Assembly: GCA_965240325.2 (NCBI GenBank)
Contig: OZ251229.1
Location: 1,798,001 to 1,862,000, forward strand
From: Rebecca billardiae RCC1528
Taxonomy: Eukaryota > Haptophyta
Direction: 5' to 3'
DNA: 64,000 bases
The notes below the pieces were generated by a model that worked only from the letters and a program-made list of their open reading frames with translations, was not told the DNA's origin and did no database searches. Below are positions 22,441 through 32,481 of this stretch, in pieces; position 1 is the first letter of the stretch, and each line of letters opens with the position of its first letter. The position numbers and the translations under genes are program-made.

Positions 22441-23572
22441 CCTGCGGTCCGCCGGTCCGCGCGTGCACGCGGTAGAGTTTCGCCCGGTGTCTGTTTCAGA
22501 ACGGCCCGACGATGTCGTGCGTCCCCAAGCGCATCAACGCGTTCCGCATGCCGAGCCGGTTCGCGTGCGCGTCCAGGAATCAGGATTTCTGATCTGTCTT
22601 GCGCGCCCGCGCCGCGTCGCCGGCGTTTGACTCGCGGGGTCGAGAGGTCCACTGGTCATCGACTCATCGCGGGAGCGATCGCCGGACCGCCCAGTCCGGA
22701 GTGGATCACTGTTGTCTGGTGCTGGGCGGAGTCCGGCCCCGGGCATTACCACAATGGCGCAGATTCGTTTACTGACAATGTGACGGCCGTCCAACGACAT
22801 ACGCGAAATGACCCGGGCGCGGCCTTTAAAGCTTGGGATGGACAGCATTGTACCGTACCCCTCAAAAAATCGAAAACTCACCCTCCAACAACCCTAAAAA
22901 TCGTCCCCCGTCCCCTTTTCTTTGATCAAAAGATCTTTTTGACAACGTAGTGAGGGCCCCCGGTGGGGCTCCACGCTACGCGCTCCGCCCTGCACCGCGG
23001 GCCATAATATATATATGTGTCCTCCTGCATGAAGAGCGACGCGACGCCATTGAGTATGGACGAACATCACCCACAGTCTGCGTGATGTGCATGCGAGGGC
23101 AGGTATTGCAGCATATATGCGAGCATGCAGCAAATGCCGATACACACCATGCCGAAATGGTGATGTATAAATATATACTTGCGCGTGGTGGGGATTTGTC
23201 CCTGGCTGAACGGGAAGAGCGACTGAGCCGACGGTGCCAAAGCTGCGCGCAGACTGCGCCAGCGTGTGGCAGCAAGGTCCCGTTTGTGAGCAGGAGAAGT
23301 TGCCACGCCGACTTAAGATGACCTTGTATATGATCTCGAGCGCCGGATAGTGGAGAGGAGCGGGTACTTACAGAGGAGCCAGTGTGGTTGGCCGATATGA
23401 AAGGACCAGCGCCCGCCATGATGATGATAAAGGATAGCTCCGTGGCCGATGAGCTCCGGAAATCGACTGCAACTACCTGCAGGACCTAGAAGACGATGGC
23501 GGCCCTTGTCCACCAGCTGCGCGTTGCCTTTCCAGCCTCCCGACACACTCGGTTATAACTCCGTTATAACGC

Positions 23573-23615
<43 letters not shown>

Positions 23616-25118
23616 TGCTGCAATTCAGATATAGTTATACTCTGAGACTGATGATACGCGCCGCTAGCTCAGACTCCGACGGTCGATCCGTAGAGTAGCG
23701 CTAGTCGACAATCAGACGAATCAGATGCTGACATCCGATGACTGCTGATAATTAATGAACAGCGCGTCAGCACTCATCAGTAGTGATCAGAGGCAGCATA
23801 GCGCGCAGCTGCGCGCATAGCCATAGGCTGGCCATGCTCGAGCTGCGCGCCCGCGGGCGGCAGGCTGCGCCGCTGACCCGCTCGGCCACGTGACGTCGAC
23901 GATAGGCATAGCTGGCGCGCATGCTGCTCTTCATTCAGTCAGTCAGTCCGAGACCATTGACAGGCTGACATCACTGCGGTCCGACTGCTACTATGACGAA
24001 GCCACTCACGGCCTCACGCCCGACTCAGGCACAGACTGAGACAGTGTCAGACAGCGCCACCGAGTCCGAGTGTCACTGACACCGTGTCAGTGTAGAATTC
24101 GGGATACCGTCGTAGTCGTACAGGCAATCGCGGGCAATAAGGAGCTGTCACGTTAAGAAACTGGGGCTTGCTATCTGCGGATCTGGCCTAGAAACTGAGA
24201 CTAGCGATTGGCTGGTTCGCTATACGCATAGTCGTAACACTAAGAGTAAGAAACCGGGACTACGTCGTCGCGGCTTACAAGTGTCAAGTGCGGTCCGCCG
24301 AGGCGCAGTCGGCCCGTGGGACGCGGCGCGCGGCCCGACTACGAGTACAGGCCAAGTCCCGACTTCTCCTGATGACTGACTCCTGGCCAGTGCACCGCAG
24401 CATCCATGCAACATCATGCCAGATTTACTCCGAAATGATGGCTTATTTTTTCCTTATTCGGCCTCGGCGCCGGCCAGGCCTACTGAAGACTCAGCGGGGG
24501 GCTCTGCCGGCACCGGCGGCACCCGTGGCGCCCCCCGCGCCTGCGCGGCGGGCGGACCTAGCTAAGATCGAAACTGAGACTCCGTAGGCGCTCGGGCTAC
24601 TACGAACGGCTAAGAAACCGAGACTAGGGCCGTGAGATCTCTGACTTCTTATTAATGATGCCCGCGATTGCCTGTATGAATAAATCTGACGGCGACGGTG
24701 TCGTGCCTGAGCGCAGATGCGCCGAGTCCCTCGCGTGGAAGAGACCGTCTCCAGAGTCGCCGGGCCAGCGGCAGCGGACAGGGCCGAGTCACCCAGCAGA
24801 CAGTGAGCAGACCCATGCTGCCAGGCCAAGGGTGATGAGGTCCGATGTCCGCGCGAATATGTCCGGTGCGCGCACATGCGCCCTCGGTGGTGGGGATCAC
24901 TGGGGGTCACACGGCGCGGCAGCCACGAGACACGCGTGCCAGCATCACCAGTCACGGCGGCGTTGCGCTGCCGCGCCGAGCGCCGGTGCTTCGACAGCCT
25001 GTAGAAGGAGCGGTTGTGCAAAGGCGTGCGGCAGTGCGGCGACCCGGCGGGGGGGCCGCCGACTGCACGCGCGCAATAGATAGGAGCTCTGTGGGCTTGG
25101 GCCCGCGAGCGCGGCCGC
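22441..25118. other. Gene-poor region with TA tract and an iterated GAAACYGRGACTA motif
   Basis: No supported gene in about 2.7 kb. Contents: a TA dinucleotide tract at 23576-23614; a motif close to AGAAACTGAGACTAG recurring at 24156, 24190, 24249, 24570 and 24613; otherwise mixed sequence of lower GC than the genes. Short open frames here have no protein-like composition. Confidence 0.5.
23576..23614. repeat. (TA)n microsatellite
   Basis: About 39 bp of uninterrupted alternating A and T. Confidence 0.95.
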
Positions 25119-25785
25119 TCACGCGTCGGTGGCCCAGCTGAGCTGCGAGCGCTGCGCGGCCGAGTCGGCGGATGCCTGCGGCCGCGAGCGCAGGTTGTCT
25201 GACGGCGCCTGCACGTTGTTGCCGGTCGACGGCGGCCGTCCGTCAGCGGACGCGGCATCCGAGCCGCCGCCCGACTGCACCACGGTCGGGGCGGGTCCTT
25301 GCGACAAGCTGGGCAGTGATGCCGGCTCTGGCCGCGTGTCTCCGCTCGATCTCAACCGCGCTTTGATGGTCGGGGGCGTGCCCGCTTCGCTCGCCGCAGC
25401 GGGCCACGAGTATGCCGGCGTGCTCGGCCGCCGAGGGCTTGTCATTGGCGACTTGTTGGGCGGGTCGAGGTTGCGCGCGGGCGGGGAATTGGAGCGGGGC
25501 TGCCTCTGCGGCCGACGCGCCTCCGCCTTGCTCCGCGTAGCCGGCCCGGCGGGCGGCTGCATCGTCGAGGCCGATGGCGAGCTCGAAGCGCGCGGTGAAT
25601 CGGTGATCCTTTGCTCACCCTCCCTTTGCTGCTCGATGGCCACGATGGGCCGCCCTTTCAGCAAGGCTTCTTCAGGCCAATCGGAATCCTTGGTCCTCGC
25701 TGTCGTCGCCGCGTGGCTGCGCCCAGAATCGTTGCGAGATAGACTGATTTGAGTGATTTATTCCAGCATTTCTCGTAGTCGGCAT
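25119..25785 (-). CDS. Disordered Pro/Ser-rich protein gene with an apparent one-base frameshift
   Basis: The minus strand starts ATG 25785 (MPTTRNAGINHSNQS..., then QRFWAQPRGDDSEDQ), and after one extra base near 25689 continues in another frame (DSDWPEEALLKGRPIVAIEQ...) to the stop at 25119. The second part is polar and disordered (SPMTSPRRPSTPAYSW, STGNNVQAPSDNL), with protein-like composition and low codon degeneracy, unlike random GC-rich frames. Joined length would be about 222 residues. The shift may be a sequencing error, a true inactivating mutation, or a missed tiny intron. It lies head-to-head with the dioxygenase gene. No family recognised. Confidence 0.4.
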
Positions 25786-25913
25786 GCAAGATTCGTGAGC
25801 GCGCAATCGGGATTCGGATCGTCCCTCGTCGGGCCGATGAATACCATACTGTGTTGCCCCCTAGATATTTGACGACCGTGGCGTCCCGTTCGTCCGGTTG
25901 CCCAACGGTAAAA
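25786..25913. promoter_or_regulatory. Short shared upstream region (128 bp) of divergent genes
   Basis: Lies between the ATG of the minus-strand disordered protein and the upstream ATG of the dioxygenase. If the dioxygenase starts at the alternative ATG 26049, the region is 263 bp. Confidence 0.35.
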
Positions 25914-26870
25914 ATGGGCCGAAAGTCCGTCCGGGAGTTGCTTGCTGAAAACCAGGACCCGCCTCGGCCTGCACTGTCGCGCCGAGTCTCGGCCCGGCCA
26001 CCGGCGACCGGCCCGAGGCACACGTCGCCCGCCCCCACCCGCTTCGCCATGAGGCAGGACGTGCTCGTCGTGCCCCACGGCGGCGGCCCCATGCCGCTCT
26101 TGGACGAGCCGTCCCATGCCGGGATGGTCGAGTGGCTCCAGACCACGCGCGCGCGCCTGCCCCGTCCACCGACTGCGATCCTCGTCATCTCCGCGCACTG
26201 GGAGGCCCCCGTGGCTACCGTCCAGTCGGGCAGCGCCCCGAGCCTGCTCTATGACTACCACGGCTTTCCAAGGCAGACGTATCAGCTGGACTACCGGCCG
26301 AAGGGCGCGCCCGAGCTCGCGGCGCGCGTGCAGGGCCTGCTCGCGCAGTCGGGCATCAAGAGCAGCGCGGACGGCGCGCGCGGCTTCGACCACGGCGTGT
26401 TCGTGCCGCTCATGTTCATGTGCCCGGACGCGGACGTGCCCGTGATGCAGCTCTCCCTTCTCGCCTCGCTCGACGCGCGCGAGCACGTGCGCCTCGGCGC
26501 CGCCCTCGCGCCCCTCCGTGACGAGGGCGTGCTCCTCGTCGGCAGCGGCATGCACAGCTTCCACAACATGCGGGGCTTCGCGCCGCCCGGCGCCCCGCTC
26601 AGCGAGCTGGGGCAGCGCGCGTCGGCCGCGTTCGACGCGTGGCTTGCTGAGACAGTGCTCCTCCCCGCCGACGCGCGCAACGAGCGCCTCGCCAGCTGGG
26701 ACTCGCTCGCGCCGCGCGCGCGCGAGGCGCACCCGCGCGAAGAGCACCTGCTTCCGCTGATGGTGGCGGCAGGCGCGGCCGGCAGCAGCCGCGCGGTCGT
26801 CGAGCTGCAGACGGAGATCATGGGCACCAAGGCGTCCGGCTACGTCTTCACGGACGCGGCGCAATCCTAG
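25914..26870 (+). CDS. LigB-family (class III extradiol) ring-cleavage dioxygenase, DODA/YgiD-like
   Basis: Recognisable family motifs: DVLVVPHGGGPMPLLDEPSH near the N-terminus, AILVISAHWEAPV, GARGFDHGVFVPLMFMCPDA, LLVGSGMHSFHNMRGF, and REEHLLPLMVAAGAA near the C-terminus. His residues in PHGG, SAHWE and EEHLLP match those used for metal binding and catalysis in the 4,5-DOPA extradiol dioxygenase group, a Zn/Fe-dependent aromatic ring-opening family. ATG 25914 gives 318 residues with a 45-residue basic leader (MGRKSVRELLAENQ...); ATG 26049 (MRQDVLVVPHGG) gives about 273 residues, which is the normal family length and is equally plausible. The leader might be a targeting sequence. The natural substrate in an alga cannot be deduced. 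Single exon. Confidence 0.88.
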   Translation: MGRKSVRELLAENQDPPRPALSRRVSARPPATGPRHTSPAPTRFAMRQDVLVVPHGGGPMPLLDEPSHAGMVEWLQTTRARLPRPPTAILVISAHWEAPVATVQSGSAPSLLYDYHGFPRQTYQLDYRPKGAPELAARVQGLLAQSGIKSSADGARGFDHGVFVPLMFMCPDADVPVMQLSLLASLDAREHVRLGAALAPLRDEGVLLVGSGMHSFHNMRGFAPPGAPLSELGQRASAAFDAWLAETVLLPADARNERLASWDSLAPRAREAHPREEHLLPLMVAAGAAGSSRAVVELQTEIMGTKASGYVFTDAAQS

Positions 26871-26974
26871 GAGTCGGCTCGCGACCCGAGCTGCTGCTGC
26901 AGGCTGTAGTCCTCCTCTCCTCAGTCTCTGCAAGTTACGTCGTAAGCAAACGTCGTCCCGCACGCGCCGTCACA

Positions 26975-27490
26975 CCGCCCGCTCAAGAAGGCAAAGAGGG
27001 AGGAGCGAGCTGCAGCGAAGCTGCACGCGGCGGTGGAGCAGCAACTCGAATGCTTGTTCACGACGGTGCTCGAGACTCAGCCTCTTTGCGAGCAGCTGCG
27101 ACCGTCGTGGTCTGCGGACATCGCGCACACCTTCACCGTTCCCGCGGGCGCGCGCAGCCAAGTGGTTCGGCCGCGAGCTGGCTGAGGAGGAGTGGTAGCG
27201 GCTGTAAGCGGACGCCGAGCCACTGCTGCTCGATTTCCTCATCCGCGCCATGCCCTTGGTAGAGTTCAAGGCGGCGCGGCGGAGATGCAGCCCGATGGAG
27301 GCGTTCAACCTGCAGCTCTACCCAATGCTCGACGTGCGAGGGAAGGCCGTCGCGGAGCGCGCACATATCGGCGAGATCGACGTCCGCTGAGACTTCGTGC
27401 TGGGCAATTGGGGCGACTCGGTCCAGCACAACCTAGAGCTGCTCGATGTGTGGCGCAACGAGGCAGAGGCCACGCGCACCGACTTGTGAC
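26975..27490 (+). pseudogene. Decayed coding remnant, plus strand
   Basis: Protein-like sequence with in-frame stops: first LKKAKREERAAAKLHAAVEQ... and SWSADIAHTFTVPAGAR, then after a frameshift AAKWFGRELAEEEW, two stops close together, then PLLLDFLIRAMPLVEFKAAR and AFNLQLYPMLDVRGKAVAER, a stop near 27390, then DFVLGNWGDSVQHNLELLDV and WRNEAEATRTDL before another stop. At least one frameshift and four stops exclude a functional protein under the standard code. Not recognised; mobile-element or endogenous-virus origin is possible. Confidence 0.5.
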
Positions 27491-27790
27491 ACTGCCTGGC
27501 GTCGGCTGACGAGCTCGAGAAGGACGGGTCAGTGGCGGCGCGGTGCGCCACAGGTGCGGGCCCCGAGCACTCGCGTGATTGGCGCAATCAGCTCCGCGGT
27601 CAGGCATCTGTCATGCCTCATAACATTTTGGCCCGTGGCCCGCGGGCGCGCGGGCTCGCGCGGGCCCCGCGGCACACCCGCTAATATATCCACGACCACT
27701 GCTGATGTCACGTATACTGGAATCAGGCTCTATAGTCGTCCGGTCATCATGGACATGCCTCATGAGTCATGGCACCCGGGCAACGCCCTA

Positions 27791-27852
27791 CTGTACAACC
27801 CTACAGTTATTTACTAAGAATAAGAGACGCACACAGCTCAGGCAGGCGAGAT
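27791..27852. mobile_element. Half copy of hairpin MITE (full copy at 55228-55355)
   Basis: The segment containing AAGAATAAGAGACGCACACA and CTCAGGCAGGCGAGAT matches the right arm of the hairpin element at 55317-55355 almost base for base. The left arm is missing here, so this is a solo arm or truncated copy. Confidence 0.75.
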
Positions 27853-28489
27853 TGACGCACAGTACGTCAGCCGTACTGTGATGACTACGAATTATAGCAG
27901 CATCATTATTCATCTTATTAAATTATTACGATGTGATCCTGTCCACTACTCAATGATGACGACTCAATATCAGTTACGATCAGTGATCTGTTACGATGTC
28001 GGACAGTGAGTGACGCGAAAGCGTTGGCAGCAGCGCCCCGAGCGGCCGCCGGACTCGCGCCGGCGCGCCGACCGAGCCGGGTCCAGCGGATCCGATTCGG
28101 AGCCTCGCCCTCAGCCCGTCGCCTCCGTCGGCCAACATCATCACATCACATGCAATATTCTTCAACTACACCAATCATTATATCGTCATGAGTCGTCCGA
28201 CTACGTCGTCCGTCGCCGGGGGTCCGGAGACCGGACGCGCGGCGACGAGCAGCCCTTCGCCGGCCGCCGGCCCGGGGCCGGGGCCCCGCGGCCGCGGGGC
28301 CCCCGGGGCGCGCCGCCCGCGAGAGTTCGGTACCTAGCTTACTACTTCCGGCGGGATCGGGCCGCGGGCGCATCCGGGGTGGCATCCGCGCATCATGTCA
28401 TGATGAACTCCGCCAAGGGCAAGTAGTCATAATCAATAAATATATATCCGCTCAGCCTTATATATATATGATCGGCTACGCCGATCTTC
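27853..28489. other. Intergenic with 24-bp GC palindrome
   Basis: No gene seen. A perfect 24-bp palindrome (half-site GGGGCCCCGCGG) lies at 28280-28303 in a strongly GC-rich patch, with AT-rich sequence and short TA runs on both sides (for example 28436-28470). Confidence 0.5.
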
Positions 28490-29319
28490 GGGTAGTAAAC
28501 AACGAAGTTGAGGGCGCACGGCCCTGGGCATCGCGCGCAGGTGCTTGACGAGCTGGTTCGGCACCGTGTTGATGCCGAGCTTGGTGGCTGCCCTGACGGG
28601 CTCGGGCTCGTGAGGTGAGCGAGCGCGCGCTTCAGCTGCGCGCGCCTGCGCGCGGCGTCGGTGCTCGATGCTTGGCCACGCGCTTGTGGATGCGGGGGCC
28701 CGCCTTGCTGATCGTGGGCGAAACGGCGATGCGCCGCCGTATCTCCGCCGCCCGGCTCACCGACACCGGCAGCACGCGGCTCACGAAGGCGTCGCACGGC
28801 ATGTGGAAGTCGGCCGCGTGCACGCCCATGAAGTCGGTCACCGCGACGTCCTGCGCGGTCAGCGTCCTCGCGGCCGCGGCCGCGTCGGCTGCGCCCGTCA
28901 CCTTGATCTGCGCCACATGGCGCGCATAGCGGAAGCGGCAGCACTTCAAACGTCGCCAGCGCGCCCGCGTCCAGTTCGACGCGCCGCGTGCCGAGATGCC
29001 ACGCCGATCGCAGCTCGAGCTCGTCGACAAGCGCCTGCTGGCCGGCGCCGCCCCACCAGTAGGCGTGCTTGGAAAGCCGCAGCAGCTTGAGCTTCGCGGT
29101 GACGCACAACTGTTGCGTCTCGGACACGAGCGGCGCGACCGCCGCGAACCACACCCTCCGCCGCGTCGCCGGCTTCGTGAAGGACGGGTCGTCGTACTCC
29201 ATCGGCACGCGCGCGTGCGCGCGCGCGCTCCCGCCCTCGTCTGTGCGCAGGTGCAGCTTCTTGTCGCCGCTCGTGCGCGCCCGTTCGGCATAGCGTACAG
29301 TCCATGATGTACAGTCCAT
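28490..29319 (-). pseudogene. Decayed coding remnant, minus strand, at least three frameshifts
   Basis: Starts MDCTSWTVRYAERARTSGDK at 29319, continues through FTKPATRRRVWFAAVAPLVS, LCVTAKLKLLRLSKHAYWWG and GTRRVELDAGALATFEV to about 28930, then shifts frame into VAQIKVTGAADAAAAARTLT, VAVTDFMGVHAADFHMPCDA and SRAAEIRRRIAVSPTISKAG, then another frame with KLGINTVPNQLVKHLRAMPR, then ALNFVVYYPKIGVADHIY near 28500. Composition is clearly protein-like in each piece, so this was a roughly 270-residue protein that has lost its frame. The Lys/Arg-rich and beta-rich character would fit a structural or capsid-like protein, but I do not recognise it. Confidence 0.5.
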
Positions 29320-29649
29320 GATCAAATTCGAATGTCGCGGGTAAGACCAGACCGCGCACCACACATGCGCGGGCGGCTGCCGATTGCCCGAGGCTGGCTC
29401 TGGAGGCGGCGCACGCGTGCGCGCTGGCCTGAGGCGCGGCGAAAGCGGCGGCGAGCAAGGCGCGCGGCGTGGGAGGGCGACATGCACTCCCTAGCACCTG
29501 CCCAGCCGCGCGCGCCGCCTCCGCGCGCGCGTGCACGGCCGCAGGAGCTCGCGCCGTGCGCGCCCCACTCGCCCCCCGGGGCGGGCGCCCACGAGAGTGA
29601 GCCCGCGCAGCAGCGAAGCGGGAACCAACCTCTGGCGCTGCCGCCACTG

Positions 29650-30540
29650 GGAGTTGACAGCCCTTACCGCCCTTGGTACACCCATTTTCAGAGAAGTAGA
29701 GAACTCTTATGACTTATTAGTCAATAGAGGAGAATCCAGAAGGGTCGTACGTGAAGCGGTAGAAATTCTCAGCTCATGAGGTTTTCGCAGGCCCGGCCAT
29801 CATCATTGTTGATGAGCGAATTCAGGCCTCATCAACAAATAATCATATGGGTCGAGAGCGAGAATGTTCGCCTTCAGGCTGTGTCGTTCATATGAAATAC
29901 AAGAATTGGATTGCCACCGAACCAAATGTTTGGTTCGCTTTATGCAGAATCTCGTTTCAGTTGAATGGCGGGCGATCGTCTTTCGTTGAAACGGTGTTTT
30001 TGAAGCGCAGTTCTCTTAAGAGAAGAGGGATGCGTCTAATCTAAAACGCTGTTTTTCAGAAGCGCGTGAATCAAAGCTGACGACCCAACCTATCGTTTCT
30101 ATGGTTGGCGAGCTGTTTCAGGCTCTTACAATTCAGGCATCTTACTATGACGGAATGTTCTAACACACGGCTGGTGTTATGTGCTATTCCACCCTGCATT
30201 CCCCTAAGTGTTACTATCGTTAAAATTAGCATCTACTACAAACGCAATCATTGCGGCAGCGATATCCACTCATACGCGGTGGCCACCTAGCGAAAAATCC
30301 CCAAAATCCTGCGCGCATCCTCTTTTTGATTTTGCGGAGCACGTGCGCCGCCCCCCCCCCCCGGCTTTCGCTCACGCTCAGACCTTTCGGGGGGGGCGTG
30401 CGCCATTATAGTCGTTTTAAAATATTATTTTTAAATAACCATATCACTACTATCAGCAACTATAAATATGAACTATACGGTCCGCGTAGCCGCGCGGATG
30501 CGTGAGGCAATCAGTCGTCATCAGACGATTACTTGCGGAT
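29650..30540. other. AT-rich island within GC-rich DNA
   Basis: About 0.9 kb of much lower GC than its surroundings. It holds short inverted repeats such as GAACCAAATGTTTGGTTC (about 29921-29938), a poly-C run at about 30350-30362 and a poly-G run at about 30391-30397. Short frames occur (for example 29847-30044) but none is convincing. It may be transferred or mobile-element DNA. Confidence 0.45.
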
Positions 30541-30837
30541 AGCTAGTGATGACAGCAGTAGTGAACTGACAATCTGACGCTCCGGCGATGAGATCGGGCC
30601 ACCGTGACCGTCGCCGTGCCGCCATTCCCATTGCCATTGGAGCGCATCGGGCGCCGGCATGGTGCGCCTGGTGGCAACATGGGCGCCGATGATGGTGCTC
30701 CACCGCACCGAGAAGGCCGAGCGTCGTAGGGCCCGGCGCGATGCCCCCGACCCGTCAGAGGCGCGAGCAGCCGCGGGGGAGGGCAGATCCGCTGCCAGGG
30801 CCGGCGGCGCCCTCCCTCCGACCTCAGTCGTCCGACC

Positions 30838-30887
30838 TCAGTCGTCCTCGAAGGCGACCTCCTCCATGTCGTCGTCGGCAGCGGCAG

Positions 30888-30918
<31 letters not shown>

Positions 30919-32371
30919 GTCCTCCTCGTCCTCGTCGTCCTCCTCGTCGAAGATGTTCTGCCCCTCCGCCTCCATCTGCTCGCGCCGCTTCCGCTCCCAC
31001 TCGAGCCGCTTCTGCTTGAGCGCCTCCTCGCGCGCGGCGCGCTCCTCTGGTGTGAGTGTCTTCATCACCTCCTCCTCCGCCTTGCGGATGGCCTCCTCCG
31101 CCGCGGCGCGGTCGGCCTTGCGCTGCTTTCGTCGCTCCGCGCGGCCCGCCTTGCCCTCCTCGTCCTCCGCCTCGCGCCGCCGCCGACGGCCGGCGGAGGG
31201 CTTCTTGTTGAGCATGGTGAGCTCCCGCTCGCCTGACTGCATGTCGCCAATCCAACCGTTCAGCGCGTCCTCGCCGAGCGCGCCGCGGAAGGCGAGCGCC
31301 TGCGCGCTGTTGTCGGGGAAGACGCGCGTCGCGACGACGCGGATCTGCTCCGGCGCGGCCGCCTGCTCCTCGTCCAGCTTGGGCAGCAGCTTCTCGATCG
31401 ACAGCTCGACGGTGGCCGTGTTGATCACCGCAAACTGCAGCGTGCGGTGCTTGCTCGCGACCGCGCGGATTGTCTCGTTGTGCGCGGCGGAGAGCGGCGT
31501 GTACGGGATCACGATGATGCACAGCTTGTTGTGCCGATTCAAGCACGCCTGCTCGGCCAGCCCGCCCGAGCCACCGCCCGGCGAGCGCGCGGGGTGGGGG
31601 CGGGCAGTGCGCGTGAGCGCACGGTGGCCGGCCGGACGGCGCCGCCGCGCGCGCCCGAGCGACCGGCGGCGGGCGCGCGCACCCGGCCAAACGAGCTGGG
31701 CGTGGAGACCTCGGAGACCTTGAGCTTCGCCGCCTCGGACACGCGCTGCACCAGAGTCGCCGGCATGTCGAGCGCATCCTTGGACACCACCTGCAGCCGC
31801 CGCGCCGCGCGCGGCGCGGGCGCGTGAGGGTGGACTGCACGAGCTGGGGCATGCGGCGCGGCGCGCGCGGCGCGGTCGCGTGGCCGCCGCGCACCTGCGG
31901 CTTGTTGCCGTTGACGAAGAGCGCGACGAGCGGGTTGGTCGCTGGGTTGAGCTTGAAGCGCTGGTACACCGTCTTGCCCGAGGGCAGCTTGTCGCCGCAC
32001 GGCAGCGCCGCCGTCTGGACGGGCGTGTAGGGCTCGCGCACGCTCGCGAGGTGCGGCGCGGCGGCGGAGAAGGACGAGTCGATGCTAATCCCCGGCCCGA
32101 CGCACTGGATCAGCCACGGCTGGCCGCTGAAGAAGATGTCCTTGAGCACCTCCGTCTCGTTCAGCCCGATCGTCGCGACGCCCGTGGTCATGCCGCGCTG
32201 CGCCTGAAACATGAACGCAATGCCGATGAAGAGCGCGCCGCCGATGCCCGCGAGCTTCATGTACGCCGCCTGCTTGCGGCGCTGCGCCTCGAGGCTGGCG
32301 TTCGCCGCCTTGCGCCCGCTACCCTTGCCATCGCCGCCGCCCTTCGGCCCGCGTCTCCGCTCGACCGCCAT
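30838..32371 (-). CDS. Single-pass membrane protein with thioredoxin-fold-like lumenal region, coiled coil and acidic tail (431 aa, 3 exons)
   Basis: Exons on the minus strand: 32371-31895, 31790-31683, 31548-30838. Introns 31894-31791 (104 bp) and 31682-31549 (134 bp) both start GTGCGC and end CAG; all junctions are phase 0. The N-terminus is basic (MAVERRRGPKGG), followed by one membrane helix (about residues 36-55, LAGIGGALFIGIAFMF). Next comes a region with thioredoxin-like alternation (ETEVLKDIFFSGQPWLIQCV; LVALFVNGNKPQ; LNRHNKLCIIVIPYTPLSAA; FAVINTATVELSIEKLL), then a Lys/Arg/Glu-rich coiled coil (about 290-400) and an Asp/Glu tail ending VAFEDD. Overall layout recalls ER-membrane thioredoxin-like proteins of the DNAJC16 type but there is no J domain or CxxC pair. 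Head-to-head with the ELMO-domain gene. Confidence 0.75.
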
Positions 32372-32481
32372 CGGAGCGCGCTCGCTGATTGATGCGAAGA
32401 CCGCCACTGCACACACGTGGCCCGCGGCCTCAGCCTCGCGCGACGTCGTCAGTCCTCCACAAGTCGGGGTTCGTCCACAGG
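32372..32481. promoter_or_regulatory. 110-bp shared promoter region
   Basis: Only 110 bp separate the two divergent start codons, so transcription of both genes must be driven from overlapping elements. No TATA box; sequence is mixed GC. Confidence 0.55.

Noticed and set aside
22950-23321. Open frame of 123 codons on plus strand
   Set aside because: No recognisable motif, overlapping frames on the other strand of equal quality, no intron logic.
23650-23720. tRNA-like A box (CTAGCTCAGACTCCG)
   Set aside because: No acceptor stem or proper B box at the right distance; it cannot fold as a cloverleaf.
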